Assembly: GCA_947449835.1 (NCBI GenBank)
Contig: CANFSZ010000012.1
Location: 1 to 51,168 of the forward strand
Length of the DNA stretch: 51,168 nucleotides
Source of the DNA: Opitutia bacterium
Lineage (GTDB): Bacteria > Verrucomicrobiota > Verrucomicrobiia > Opitutales > Opitutaceae
Direction: 5' to 3'
Shown: in pieces, positions 9,801 to 18,518 of the stretch
Layout: every line of letters starts with the position of its first letter
Numbering within the stretch: the stretch's first letter is position 1
Position numbers and translations under genes: made by a program
The notes under the pieces: generated by a model
Seen by the model: only the letters and a program-made list of their open reading frames with translations
Database searches by the model: none
Told to the model about the DNA's origin: nothing

Positions 9801-10971
9801 AATCTGGGACGACAAACCGTTGCCTGATCATTTCCGCGTGCGCGTGCGCGTCGTGAATGATAATGGCGTCGAGCTCTGCGCGAGCCGCGAGCTTGCGGAG
9901 ATTCATGCCGCGCTCCAGCAGCGCGGCCGCGAAGCGACGGTGGCGGTGGCGAAGGCCGAGCCCGAAGTATGGCGCCGCGCCCGCGCTCAGTGGGAAAAAT
10001 CGCCGCAGACGACGTGGACCTTTGGTGACATTCCGCCGCGTGTGCGCGTGAGCGAGCAGGCGGGCGTACCCGTCGAGGCGATTCCGGCGCTCGTGGTGGA
10101 AAATGGCGGGGTGGCGTTGCGGCTCGCGCGCACGCCGGAAGAAGCGCAGGCGGCAACGGCGCGCGGACTGTCGGCGTTATTGGAATCTCAGGTGCGCTAT
10201 GAATTGGGCTGGCTGGAGCGCGATTTGAAGGCGTTGCGCGAACTCGGCGCGTTGCTCGCGACGTTGGTGCCGCTGGTGGATTTGCAAGTGCACGCGCTGG
10301 GTTCGATTCGGACGTGGGTGTGCGATGCGAAACGCGTGGACGCGCTCACGACGACGGCGTTTGGCGCGGCGGTGGATCGTGCGAAAGCGGATCTGCGTGG
10401 GCTTGTGCCGCGGTATGTCGAACAGTTGCGGGAGATGTTGACGTTGCGGCTGGCGCTCGAAGTGCACGCGACACCTTACGCCGGACTGGCGGCGGATTTG
10501 GCGGCGTTGTTGCCGGCGGATTTTGTGCGGACGACGCCTTATGCCCAGCTCGCGCATTTTCCGCGATATCTCAAAGCGATGAAGCAACGCGCGGATCGTT
10601 GGCGACAAAATCCGGTTAAAGACACCGAGCGGGCGCGTCAGTTGGCGCCTTATGTGGCCGCGGCGGTGAAGCTGCGAGACCGTGAGGAGGGCGGAGCGTT
10701 TCGGTGGTGGGTGGAGGAATTTCGGGTGAGTCTTTTTGCGCAGGAATTGGGGACAGCGGAACCGGTGTCGGCGGTGAAACTGGATCGCTGGCTGGCCAGT
10801 TTTGGAAAAGTCGGCAGCGTGGAAACAAAGTCCGAGGCACCGCCAAAACCGGTGGCGGTAAAAACCCCTGCGCCTGCGCCGGTTGCGCCGTTGGCGACGG
10901 TAAAAATGCCGGACAAGAAAAGCGGACCGCTCAAAAACTTCGGCGCGTTGGATAAATTTATCCAGCGTTAG
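6883..10971 (+). CDS. hrpA: ATP-dependent RNA helicase HrpA (DEAH box)
   Basis: A 1362-residue DEAH-box helicase, slightly longer than the ~1300 residues of E. coli HrpA. The Walker A motif GETGSGKTT is at 43-51, DEAH at 140-143, the SAT motif follows, and motif VI (QRKGRSGR) is near 363. Helicase-associated and OB-fold segments come next, then a long DUF3418 C-terminal region specific to HrpA. The family unwinds RNA; in E. coli it has roles in mRNA processing and in rescue of stalled ribosomes. The start is a TTG at 6883: no ATG exists before residue 56 in this frame. An acidic insertion (YDENDENEEKSD, about 209-220) interrupts the RecA-like region. The C-terminal ~40 residues are Pro/Ala/Lys-rich and end in LDKFIQR. 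Confidence 0.95.
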   Translation: MAASESQRPFPFRIEFPPELPISARADEITAAIAENQVVILAGETGSGKTTQIPKMCLAAGRGQRGRIACTQPRRVAALSISRRVAEELNVEWGREVGCKIRFNDQTTPATVIKFLTDGMLLAEVQGDPLLRDYDTVIIDEAHERSLNIDFLLGHLRTLRFKRPELKIIITSATIDTEAFSAAFDGAPIIKVEGRTYPVEVIYAPLDGLGSDYDENDENEEKSDAAAVASAKAEALHYIDGAVEAVERIAHESERGDVLVFLPSERDIREVGDLLEGRRLRDCEIVPLFGRLSNVEQQRVFAPTQRRKVVLATNIAETSLTIPGIRFVVDTGLARVSRYTAAARTRRLPIEPISQSSADQRKGRSGRVAEGVCIRLYSEKDFLERPRFTEPEIRRANLADVILRLKAFGLGDIERFPFINPPAPKAIRSGYVLLEEIGALATEETGDLVRPLTPVGRELARLPVDPTVGRMILQARTEKALREVLVIAAGLSIQDPRDRPMDKQQAADAAHRRFAHPDSDFITLLNIWEAFHDEFERLTQAKLRRFCRDHFLSYTRLREWRDVHAQLLDTLREREAFRMSSIYDGTREHAERNPDQPLAFGTPGYRAIHRSILSGLLGNIAQLDEDNGGYKATNDRRVGLFPGSVLFRREEPKRGKPDPAAAPKKGPKTPRWIMAAEMMETTRLYARTCARLDPLWALDLGAHVVRVAHSEPFWNEEAGRVMVKQRTRLYGLELESRAVGYGKINPVHATEIFIREALVNDTVVFPLDCLLHNRAVRAKIENALTRTRDTGYLNLDEAIYRFYAARLVTEENPQHISSVAELVDLVRERRGAEPDFLMLEPENLRDPETLQHDAVAFPEALPLANSALPLAYSYKPGQADDGVTLDVNVRDAATLTVAALDWAVPGHLEAKVEHYLRALPKELRRAFVPLNENAKKFVGWVAARDRLTDRRETLTEALAAELRERFRLGVQAKIWDDKPLPDHFRVRVRVVNDNGVELCASRELAEIHAALQQRGREATVAVAKAEPEVWRRARAQWEKSPQTTWTFGDIPPRVRVSEQAGVPVEAIPALVVENGGVALRLARTPEEAQAATARGLSALLESQVRYELGWLERDLKALRELGALLATLVPLVDLQVHALGSIRTWVCDAKRVDALTTTAFGAAVDRAKADLRGLVPRYVEQLREMLTLRLALEVHATPYAGLAADLAALLPADFVRTTPYAQLAHFPRYLKAMKQRADRWRQNPVKDTERARQLAPYVAAAVKLRDREEGGAFRWWVEEFRVSLFAQELGTAEPVSAVKLDRWLASFGKVGSVETKSEAPPKPVAVKTPAPAPVAPLATVKMPDKKSGPLKNFGALDKFIQR

Positions 10972-11032
10972 CATCCCGACGTTGCGATTTTCTGCCGGTT
11001 TAGTTTATTCAGTTACGATCTTTATCCGCCAG

Positions 11033-13522
11033 ATGTTTCACCCCTTTTCCGCTCCGCTAGGCGCTGCTACCGCCATTTTTTTCTGCACCCTAAGTGTGTC
11101 CACGCCTTTAGCCGCCGCTGAGCCGGTGGAATTCACTCGCGACATCCAGCCGATTTTTGAGGCGAGCTGCGTGCAATGCCACGCGCGGGGCAAAGAAAAA
11201 GGTGGTTTTAGCCTAGAAACGCGGGCCGATTTTCTCGACGGCGGCGAAAATGGCATTGCGGCGGTGGTCGGCCGCAGCGCGGAAAGCCCGGTGATGAAAC
11301 TCATCACGAGTCTGGATGCGGAGACGGTGATGCCGAAAAAAGGTAAAAAACTCACGTCGCAACAAGTGGCGATTTTTCGCGCTTGGATCGATCAAGGCAT
11401 GGTGTGGCCGCAGGAAATTAATTTCGCCAAGCACGAGCCGGCGAATCTACGGCCGCGGGAGTTGACGACTTTGGCGGTACCAGCGGCGGCGAATCCCGTG
11501 GATGGTTTTGTCGGGACGAGCATGGCGCAACAGGGCGTGACGTGGCCGCAGCGGGTCGATGATCGCGTCTATGCGCGGCGCGTGTGGCTCGATACGATCG
11601 GTCTCTTGCCGCCACCGTCGGAGTTGGAGGCCTTTGTCGCCGATGGGGCGGCGGACAAACGCGAACGTCTCGTGGCGCGGCTCCTCGAAAATCGCCAGGC
11701 TTACGCGGAGCATTGGCTGACGTTTTGGAATGATCTTCTGCGCAATGACTACAAAGGCACCGGCTACATCGACGGCGGGCGCAAGCCGATCACCTCGTGG
11801 CTTTATAGCGCGCTCGCGCGGAATCTGCCGTACGATCAATTCGTCGCGCAGCTCATTAATCCCGGCGCCGAAGCCGAGGGCTTTACCAACGGCATTCTTT
11901 GGCGCGGCGCGGTCAACGCCAGCATGGTGCCGCCGATGCAGGCCGCGCAGGGCGTCGCGCAGGTGTTTCTCGGCGTGAATCTCAAGTGCGCTTCCTGCCA
12001 CGATAGTTTTATCAACGAATACACACTCAAAGACGCTTACGGTCTCGCGAGCGTGTACGCGGATGGACCGCTCGAAATCGCCGAGTGCGACAAACCTACG
12101 GGCCACATCGCACAGGTGAAATTTCTCTACGGCGAACTCGGATTGATCGACGGCAAAGCCGACTCAGTTACGCGCAAACGCCAACTCGCGGAGATCATCA
12201 CCGGTCGCTCAAACGGTCGCCTGCCGCGCACGATCGTGAACCGCCTTTGGCAACGTTTCATGGGCTACGGCCTCGTCGAGCCCGTCGATGAGATGGATAA
12301 ACCGGCTTGGTCGCCCGAGCTCATCGATTGGCTCGCGGAGGATCTCGTCGCGCACGGCTACGATCTCAAGCACACCATCACGCGCATCCTGACGTCGCGT
12401 GCGTATCAGCTGCCCGTGGTCAACGTCGGCGAGACGGAGGAGCATTACGTGTTTCGCGGTCCCGGCGTGCGTCGCCTGAGCGCCGAGCAATTTTCCGATG
12501 CGCTGCTCACACTAAGTGGTTCCGAGCACGCGGCCAAAGCCGATGCGCGTTTGAACCGTGCAGTCGCGTTGCAGGACACGGCGGCGGCGCCAGTGTTACC
12601 GCTCCAGCCCAAATGGATTTGGACGAACGCCCACGCTGCCACCAAGACGAAGCCCGCGGCGGTGGTGTTCAAACGCGAAGTGACGCTCGCGACGCTGCCG
12701 ACGGATGCGTTTATCGCGATCGCGGCGGACAACAGTTACACGATCACGATCAACGGCCAAGCCTACGGCGCCTCCTCGAAACGCACGAGCGCCGGTCCGG
12801 ACCTGATCGACATGCGGGGAAAATTTAAAGTCGGCGTGAACACCCTCAGTATCATGGCGGTCAATCTCACGCCCGAAGGTGTGACGCCGATTCCACCCGC
12901 AGTCATCGGGCCCAACGGCAAAGCCTTGCCCTTTGATCCCAAGGCGCCGCAGCTGGAATTTCCACCCGAGGCCAACACCTCGGCGGGGCTCATCCTCTAC
13001 GCCCGCGTGCGGGCCGAAGGGCAGGTCATGGATTTTGTCTCCGATGCAACGTGGAGGACGGATGTGGGGCCGGTCTTTGAACTCGGCGGCGTGGAACTCG
13101 CGCCCTGGAAACACGGGACCAGTTTCATGGAGCTCGCGGCGGCGATGCCGGAAAAATTACCCGTGTTGCGCGCGTCGTTGTTGGCGGCGGATCCTTTGAT
13201 GTCGGCGCTGGGTCGGCCCAACCGCGAGCAAGTCGTGACCGTGCGCCAAGGCACCGCGACGACCTTGCAAGCGCTCGAATTGACCAATGGCGCGACGCTC
13301 GCTGCGTCTCTAAAAACGGCTGCCGAAAAAATCCTGGCGTCCGCCCCGAAAGACTCCGCGCTGCTCGCGACGACACTGTATCGCCAAGCTCTCAGCCGCG
13401 GACCAACTTCGGCAGAACTCGCGTCCGCGACGCAGCTCTTGGGTTCACCGGTTCAAGCCGAAGGCGTCCAAGATCTGCTCTGGGCGCTGGCGATGTTACC
13501 TGAATTTCAACTGATCTACTGA
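11033..13522 (+). CDS. DUF1549/DUF1553 secreted c-type cytochrome (second copy)
   Basis: 829 residues from ATG 11033. An in-frame TTG at 10982 would only add residues ahead of a clear signal peptide, so I prefer the ATG. The first heme site CVQCH lies in FTRDIQPIFEASC, and a second, CASCH, lies at the end of DUF1549. DUF1553 follows in two parts (NRLWQRFMGYGLVEP and the C-terminal block). Between them is an insertion of about 150 residues (around 525-680) with an AADNSYTITING jelly-roll-like stretch that may bind carbohydrate. The architecture lacks the LamG domain of the copy at 545-3946. The DUF1501 gene starts 27 bases downstream, giving the same two-gene module. Confidence 0.92.
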   Translation: MFHPFSAPLGAATAIFFCTLSVSTPLAAAEPVEFTRDIQPIFEASCVQCHARGKEKGGFSLETRADFLDGGENGIAAVVGRSAESPVMKLITSLDAETVMPKKGKKLTSQQVAIFRAWIDQGMVWPQEINFAKHEPANLRPRELTTLAVPAAANPVDGFVGTSMAQQGVTWPQRVDDRVYARRVWLDTIGLLPPPSELEAFVADGAADKRERLVARLLENRQAYAEHWLTFWNDLLRNDYKGTGYIDGGRKPITSWLYSALARNLPYDQFVAQLINPGAEAEGFTNGILWRGAVNASMVPPMQAAQGVAQVFLGVNLKCASCHDSFINEYTLKDAYGLASVYADGPLEIAECDKPTGHIAQVKFLYGELGLIDGKADSVTRKRQLAEIITGRSNGRLPRTIVNRLWQRFMGYGLVEPVDEMDKPAWSPELIDWLAEDLVAHGYDLKHTITRILTSRAYQLPVVNVGETEEHYVFRGPGVRRLSAEQFSDALLTLSGSEHAAKADARLNRAVALQDTAAAPVLPLQPKWIWTNAHAATKTKPAAVVFKREVTLATLPTDAFIAIAADNSYTITINGQAYGASSKRTSAGPDLIDMRGKFKVGVNTLSIMAVNLTPEGVTPIPPAVIGPNGKALPFDPKAPQLEFPPEANTSAGLILYARVRAEGQVMDFVSDATWRTDVGPVFELGGVELAPWKHGTSFMELAAAMPEKLPVLRASLLAADPLMSALGRPNREQVVTVRQGTATTLQALELTNGATLAASLKTAAEKILASAPKDSALLATTLYRQALSRGPTSAELASATQLLGSPVQAEGVQDLLWALAMLPEFQLIY

Positions 13523-13549
13523 GTCCCGATTTCACCCGCGCACCCAGAC

Positions 13550-15094
13550 ATGAATCTCTCCCGTCTCATCGCCCAACACACCGCTCGTCAGGCTCGGCCC
13601 GATTTATGGTCGCGCCGTGATTTTCTAAAAACGGCGTCAACCGCTACGCTCGCGGCCCTCGCGGCCGGTGCGCCGCGTCCGCTCTTCGCCGCGGGGGAAT
13701 TGGAAAAAATCGCGCCGACGGCCGATCGCGTGATCGTGCTCTGGATGGGCGGCGGGATGGCGCACACGGAGACCTTTGATCCGAAGCGCTACACGCCTTA
13801 CGCGCCCGGACTCGACCCGAATGAAGTGTTGAGCACGTTTCCCTCGATTCCGACGAACGTCGATGGCGTGCGTTTCTCGGCAGGGCTGGAACATCTCGCG
13901 CAAGTGATGGATCGCGGGACTTTGATCCGCGGCATGCAGGCGGCGGACCTCGGATTTATTCTGCACTCGCGGCACCAGTTTAATTGGCACACGGGCTACG
14001 TGCCGCCGCAGACGGTCTCGGCGCCGCACATCGGCGCGTGGATGGCCCGCACGCTCGGGCCGCTGGATCCGGCGATGCCGGCGTTTATTAACATCGGCCA
14101 GCGTTTCGACCTCGGTGAAGGCGAAGAGTTGAAGGCGTTCACGACGGCGGGATTTCTCGGGAGCGAATACGGTCCTTTCAACGTCGCTTTTCCTGAGCAA
14201 GCGGCGGATGCGGTGCGGCCGCCGGCGGGAATGAGCCCGGGCCGTTTTGCTAATCGGGAAAAATTTTACCGCGAATTGCTCGCCGCTAGCCCGATCGGAC
14301 GTGAAGGCAGCGGCTATCAAAAAGATTCGCTCCTGCGTTCGATGGACAACGCGCACCGCCTGCTCAGTTCGCCGGCGGCGAAGGCGTTTGATCTCACGCT
14401 TGAGCCGCTGGAGCGCACGCGAAAATATTTTCCAACCTTTGAGCCCGGCATGCGCTTCGACGCGCCGCGCGATCGCTTCGGCGCCAAATACGAGGAGAGT
14501 ATGATCGGGCGATTTGGTCTGGGCTGTTTGCTTGCGCGGCGCCTTTGCGAAGCGGGGGCGCGTTTCATCGAAGTGACGACGGAGTATATTCCCTTTCTGA
14601 ATTGGGACACGCACGAGAACGGACACGCGCGGCTCGTCGGCATGAAGCAGATGATCGACACGCCCATCGCACAACTCGTGCTCGATCTCGAGGAACGCGG
14701 GATGCTCGATCGCACGTTGATCGTGATCGCTAGCGAGTTTAGCCGCGACATGATGCTTGAGGGCAAACCGGAGAAAACCGTGAAAGACCAAGTGCCCGTG
14801 CCCGCGGTGCTCAACGACGCGAAATTCTACGGCATGCACCGGCATTTCACGGCGGCGGGCAGCGTGTTGATGTTTGGCGGCGGGATGAAGCGCGGCTATG
14901 TCCACGGCGTGACCGCCGACGAGCGTCCGTGCAAGACGATCAAAGATCCCGTCACGATCAGTGATTTACACGCGTCGATGTATCGCGCCGTCGGGATCCC
15001 GGCGAATCACGGTTACGACGTGGAGAAGCGGCCGTTTTACGTGACCGCCGATGGCAAAGGCCGAGCGGTTCGGCCCTTATTCGCCCGAGGCTGA
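13550..15094 (+). CDS. DUF1501 domain protein, Tat-exported
   Basis: 514 residues, full length for DUF1501. The N terminus has a Tat motif (SRRDFLK, about 21-27) followed by an Ala/Leu-rich segment, so a folded, perhaps metal-bound, protein is exported. The fold's opening block VIVLWMGGGMAHTETFDPK is near 63-81. Later conserved blocks include NWDTHENGH and VIASEFSR, which in sulfatase/alkaline-phosphatase-like folds hold metal ligands. The catalytic activity of DUF1501 proteins is not known. It is the second gene of an operon with the cytochrome at 11033-13522. A partial homologue with the same gene order lies at 1-533. Confidence 0.92.
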   Translation: MNLSRLIAQHTARQARPDLWSRRDFLKTASTATLAALAAGAPRPLFAAGELEKIAPTADRVIVLWMGGGMAHTETFDPKRYTPYAPGLDPNEVLSTFPSIPTNVDGVRFSAGLEHLAQVMDRGTLIRGMQAADLGFILHSRHQFNWHTGYVPPQTVSAPHIGAWMARTLGPLDPAMPAFINIGQRFDLGEGEELKAFTTAGFLGSEYGPFNVAFPEQAADAVRPPAGMSPGRFANREKFYRELLAASPIGREGSGYQKDSLLRSMDNAHRLLSSPAAKAFDLTLEPLERTRKYFPTFEPGMRFDAPRDRFGAKYEESMIGRFGLGCLLARRLCEAGARFIEVTTEYIPFLNWDTHENGHARLVGMKQMIDTPIAQLVLDLEERGMLDRTLIVIASEFSRDMMLEGKPEKTVKDQVPVPAVLNDAKFYGMHRHFTAAGSVLMFGGGMKRGYVHGVTADERPCKTIKDPVTISDLHASMYRAVGIPANHGYDVEKRPFYVTADGKGRAVRPLFARG

Positions 15095-15157
15095 ACGGCG
15101 TTTATTTTGTGCCGAACCCATTGTTAGACTTTTTTCAACCGACGCTCCATCTACTTT

Positions 15158-15967
15158 ATGAACCTCCTCCTTCTCCTCACAACTTTGCTGGTCACAGCTA
15201 CGGTTTCCTCCGCCAAGGTCATCACTCGCGGCATCGCCTACGAGCACGCCGGTGTAAAACTCGAAGGTTATTTGGCCTACGACGACGCCAAGGTCTCCGC
15301 CCAAAATCCTGCGCCCGGCGTGCTCGTGGTGCCGGAGTGGTGGGGTTTGAACGACTACGCGAAAGGTCGCGCGGTTCAGCTAGCCGAGCTCGGTTATGTG
15401 GCGTTCGCGACGGATATGTATGGCGCGGGTGTCGTCACCGTTGATCCCCAAAAAGCCGGTGAACTGGCCGGACAATTTTACGGAAAACCGCTGATGGCGC
15501 AGCGCGCGCGGGCGGGACTCGATCAGTTGCTCGTTTCTCCGCTAGTGGATAAAGCGCGGGTGGCTGCGATCGGATATTGCTTCGGCGGCGCGGTGAGTCA
15601 GGCGCTGGCTTTCAGTGGCGCGCCGCTGGTGGGCATCGTGAGCTTTCATGGTTCGTTGATTCCGGCTTCGCCCGAAGCAGCGGCGGCGAACCAGGCCAAA
15701 TTTCTCGTGTGTCACGGGGCCGTCGATCCGTTTATCAAACCGGAGGAACTCGTGGCGTTCTTGAAATCCATGAATGACGGTAAATTTGATTATCAATTTG
15801 TAAGCTACGCCGGCGCGATCCACGCCTTTACGAATCCGAAGGCGGATGAAGTAGCGAAGGCGACCGGGCTCGTCGGCGGCATCGGCTATAATGCGGCGGC
15901 GGATCGTCGCTCCTGGGCGCACCTGCGGGTGTTTTTAGAGGAGATTTTCGCGGTGAAAAAAGGATGA
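15158..15967 (+). CDS. Exported dienelactone hydrolase family protein
   Basis: 269 residues with a signal peptide (1-19, ending VSSA), then an alpha/beta-hydrolase of the dienelactone hydrolase family. The catalytic triad can be placed: Cys141 in GYCFGG, Asp190 in HGAVDPF and His222 in GAIHAFTNP. The family includes carboxymethylenebutenolidase and many uncharacterised esterases; exported members like this one are usually of unknown substrate. Its last codons overlap the start of the lipoprotein at 15964 (ATGA), so the two are translationally coupled. Confidence 0.9.
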   Translation: MNLLLLLTTLLVTATVSSAKVITRGIAYEHAGVKLEGYLAYDDAKVSAQNPAPGVLVVPEWWGLNDYAKGRAVQLAELGYVAFATDMYGAGVVTVDPQKAGELAGQFYGKPLMAQRARAGLDQLLVSPLVDKARVAAIGYCFGGAVSQALAFSGAPLVGIVSFHGSLIPASPEAAAANQAKFLVCHGAVDPFIKPEELVAFLKSMNDGKFDYQFVSYAGAIHAFTNPKADEVAKATGLVGGIGYNAAADRRSWAHLRVFLEEIFAVKKG

Positions 15968-16443
15968 AGATTTTTGCTGCTCCCCTCGCTCGGATATTCG
16001 GGCCAGCGCTTGCGGGATTTGCGCTGGGGTGTAGCAGCGGTTGTCTCGCCACAAAATTAGTCACAGCGCCGCTGAATCTCGCGGGTGCGGCGGTGGGAGT
16101 GGCGGGCGACACGGCGAGTGCGGTGGTCAAGACGTCGGGAAAAGTCGTCGTCGGGGCCGTGCGGGCGACGGGTTCGGTCGCTGATGGCGGAATCGCGGTG
16201 GCGGCTAAATTGGCGCGAGCGGGGATGGTGACGTTTGTCGATGCGGCGAACGGTGCGGTGGTGCGCGTACCGTGGGCGCAAGGGATGGATTTACTGAGTG
16301 GCGCGCAGGCGGCGAAGGTTCAATTCGCGTCGCGGGCGATCCAAGTCATCCGCGCCGGTAAACTCGTGCAGCATGGGGCGCAGCCCAACGTTTCTTTGCC
16401 GCTCGCCGCAGGTGATGTCGTGCGCGTAGGCGCGGGCAGCTAA
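15964..16443 (+). CDS. Putative small lipoprotein, unknown function
   Basis: 159 residues. The N terminus (MKIFAAPLARIFGPALAGFALGCSSGC) fits a lipoprotein signal with the lipobox Cys at residue 23. The middle is Ala/Val/Gly-rich with repeating hydrophobic stretches. The C-terminal ~50 residues (AIQVIRAGK...LPLAAGDVVRVG) resemble the tail of an SLBB-type beta-grasp domain, as found in polysaccharide export proteins; this similarity is by eye only. It overlaps the dienelactone hydrolase stop by four bases (ATGA) and ends four bases from the convergent ABC ATPase gene. Confidence 0.7.
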   Translation: MKIFAAPLARIFGPALAGFALGCSSGCLATKLVTAPLNLAGAAVGVAGDTASAVVKTSGKVVVGAVRATGSVADGGIAVAAKLARAGMVTFVDAANGAVVRVPWAQGMDLLSGAQAAKVQFASRAIQVIRAGKLVQHGAQPNVSLPLAAGDVVRVGAGS

Positions 16444-16447
16444 AAGA

Positions 16448-17236
16448 TTAGCCGCGCTGGCCGACGCGCAAGACGTAGCGGCCCGAGCGTCGGGTTAGAC
16501 GGAGCGGCGCGGCGAACGTGGCGGAGAGTTGCGGCGCGGTGAGCGTGCGGGCGCGGGCGCCGGCGGCGACGACCCGGCCGGCGCGCATCAGTAGCGCGTG
16601 GGTGAAACACGGAAGGATTTCCTCGACGTGGTGCGTGACGAGGACGAGGGCGGGGGTGTTTTTTTGGCGCGCGAGCCGATCGAGAAAACGTAGAAAATCT
16701 TCGCGAGCGACGGGATCGAGGCCGGCGCACGGCTCGTCGAGAATCAAAAGGCGCGGGCGGGCCATTAGGGCGCGCGCGATGAGCACGCGTTGACGTTCAC
16801 CTTGGGAGAGGAATTGCCACTCGCGGTTGACGAGACGGGAGGCGCCGAGCGAGCGGAGAATTTTTTTCGCCGCGACGATGTCGGCGCGCGTGGGCGTGAG
16901 CCAGAGATCGAGTTGGGCGTAGCGGCCGCTGATGACCGTTTCGAGGGCGGGTTCGGCGGCGGGCACGCTGGCTTGAAGGGCGCTGGTGACGATGCCGATC
17001 TGGAGGCGGAGCTCGCGCCAATCGGCTTCGCCATAGCGCTGGCCGAGGAGCGCGATGTCGCCGGAACTGGGCGAGAGGTAGCCGAGGAGCGCTTTGAGGA
17101 GCGTGGTCTTGCCGCAGCCATTGCCGCCGAGAATCACCCAGTGTTCGCCGCGTCGGACGCACCAATCGAGGCCATGGAGAATGACGTTGTCGCCGCGGGT
17201 GACGCGGAGGCGGGAGACTGCGAGAATCGGGGCCAT
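16448..17236 (-). CDS. ABC transporter ATP-binding protein, orphan
   Basis: 262 residues from ATG 17236 (MAPILAV); the reading frame stays open upstream but looks non-coding. Walker A GGNGCGKTT is at 37-45, the signature is LSQGERQRVLIARAL, Walker B is RLLILDEPCAG, and the switch His is in LVTHHVEE. The sequence resembles the B. subtilis YlmA and ModF-like group, single-domain ATPases often without a cognate permease. No permease or binding protein is adjacent: the neighbours are a lipoprotein (convergent) and an ArsC-like gene (divergent). The transported substrate, if any, cannot be inferred. Confidence 0.88.
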   Translation of the reverse strand: MAPILAVSRLRVTRGDNVILHGLDWCVRRGEHWVILGGNGCGKTTLLKALLGYLSPSSGDIALLGQRYGEADWRELRLQIGIVTSALQASVPAAEPALETVISGRYAQLDLWLTPTRADIVAAKKILRSLGASRLVNREWQFLSQGERQRVLIARALMARPRLLILDEPCAGLDPVAREDFLRFLDRLARQKNTPALVLVTHHVEEILPCFTHALLMRAGRVVAAGARARTLTAPQLSATFAAPLRLTRRSGRYVLRVGQRG

Positions 17237-17365
17237 GGGCGGGTAACTTGAAATCCGGCACCGCGTGGCGTCAATCGTCGCAGCGGAGGCTAGGGTTGCG
17301 TGGCGGCGTCGGACGGTGCACGGTTCAAGTACGCGAGCTGTTCGCGTTTCAACGCGCATCGCATC

Positions 17366-17737
17366 ATGAGCACCATCACTGTTTATACCTACGCGAACTG
17401 CGACAGTTGCCGCCGAGCGGTAAAATGGTTGCGGGCCCAAGGCTTGGCGTTTGTGGAAAAACCGATCCGCGAAACGCCGCCGAGGGCGGTGGAGTTGAAG
17501 GCGATGTTGGCGGCGCAGGGCGGGGAGTTGCGGAAACTTTTTAATACCTCGGGCCTAGATTATCGCGCGCAGGGACTCGGGGCGAAGTTGCCGACGATGA
17601 ACGAGGCGGCGGCGCTGGCGTTGCTCGCGGGCAACGGGAATCTCGTGAAACGCCCGTTCCTGTGGCGTGCGCCGGATACGGTGGGGCTGGTGGGTTTTGA
17701 CGCGGCGCGTTGGAGCGCGGCGTTGCTTAAACCATGA
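17366..17737 (+). CDS. ArsC/Spx-family thioredoxin-fold protein
   Basis: 123 residues from ATG 17366. Residues 5-15 (TVYTYANCDSC) carry a CxxC pair (Cys12, Cys15) at the thioredoxin-fold active site, and NLVKRPFLW near 94-102 is the conserved LxKRP block of ArsC/Spx/YffB proteins. The three Arg residues needed for true arsenate reduction are not clearly present, and no ars genes are nearby, so arsenate reductase activity should not be assumed. The YffB-like branch is of unknown function. It overlaps the next gene by ATGA at 17734, the first link in a coupled three-gene chain. Confidence 0.86.
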   Translation: MSTITVYTYANCDSCRRAVKWLRAQGLAFVEKPIRETPPRAVELKAMLAAQGGELRKLFNTSGLDYRAQGLGAKLPTMNEAAALALLAGNGNLVKRPFLWRAPDTVGLVGFDAARWSAALLKP

Positions 17738-18273
17738 TCACAACCGAGCCCAAGGTGATCGAATTGCGCATGCGTGAGATCGCGCAGCTGTTTAATTCGC
17801 TGGATCCTTCGCCGTTTTTGGAGCGCGACTTGGATGCCAATGCGGAGGAATTTATTGTCAGCTGGGCGGCGGAAATACCGATGCATTACGAGCTAAAGCT
17901 GGTGATCCACTTGGCGACGGCGCCGGCCTCGACAGTCGATGTGCGCGAGGCGGTGCGTAGTTATTTTCAACATCGCGCGGAGCACAAACAGCGGGAGTTT
18001 TCGCAGCTGTTGTGGCGCGGGCGGTTGAGTTTGTTGGTGGGCGTGTTGTTTATGGCGGCGTGTTTGGCGGGATCGGAGCTCGTGCAATTTATTTCGATGG
18101 GCGCGGTGGAGCGGGTCGTGCGCGAGGGGTTGCTGATTATGGGTTGGGTCGCGATGTGGCGGCCTTTGGAGATTTATTTGTACGATTGGTGGCCGTTGCG
18201 GACGGAGCGGAGGAATTTGCAGCGGCTTGCGCGGATGGAAGTAACTGTCATAGTCCCGAATCAATCGTTATGA
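17734..18273 (+). CDS. Two-helix membrane protein of unknown function
   Basis: 179 residues. The N-terminal ~95 residues are soluble and acidic (PSPFLERDLDANAEEFIVSWA). Two hydrophobic helices follow (about 102-122 and 133-150), then a charged tail with EIYLYDWWPLRTERR. I have the impression that YDWWP-containing proteins recur as conserved hypotheticals in bacteria, but I cannot name a family. It starts inside the last codons of the ArsC-like gene and its stop overlaps the ATG of the 82-residue gene at 18270, so all three are probably made from one message. Confidence 0.78.
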   Translation: MITTEPKVIELRMREIAQLFNSLDPSPFLERDLDANAEEFIVSWAAEIPMHYELKLVIHLATAPASTVDVREAVRSYFQHRAEHKQREFSQLLWRGRLSLLVGVLFMAACLAGSELVQFISMGAVERVVREGLLIMGWVAMWRPLEIYLYDWWPLRTERRNLQRLARMEVTVIVPNQSL

Positions 18274-18518
18274 ATCCGCTGCAATCCACCGTTCGCTGGC
18301 TCGCCACGCACACGTTATTTCCCGTGAGTCGGCTTGATGCGCGCGCGGAGGCCATGATCTGCGTCTCGGCGCTCGCGGCTGCCGAAGAGGCAGCGGCCAT
18401 GGCGGCCACGCGGCACCTTGTGAAGTCACGCGATACCGCCAAGGACGCGGCGCTGCGCTCGTACAATCACCGGCGCAACATGGTCCACTACGTCTGCGAT
18501 AACGCGGCGAAAGTCTGA
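18270..18518 (+). CDS. Small 82-residue protein, hypothetical
   Basis: An open frame of 82 codons beginning at ATG 18270, which overlaps the upstream TGA as ATGA. It is rich in Ala (AALAAAEEAAAMAATRH), with a basic C-terminal part (RSYNHRRNMVHYVCDNAAKV), and could form one amphipathic helix. I recognise no family. The main support is the four-base overlap and the 91-base gap that follows before tatD; without those it could be chance in high-GC DNA. Confidence 0.42.
   Translation: MNPLQSTVRWLATHTLFPVSRLDARAEAMICVSALAAAEEAAAMAATRHLVKSRDTAKDAALRSYNHRRNMVHYVCDNAAKV

Noticed and set aside
17366-17737. Annotation as arsenate reductase arsC
   Set aside because: The fold and one Cys match, but a CxxC pair and lack of ars neighbours fit the Spx/YffB-like branch; activity cannot be claimed.
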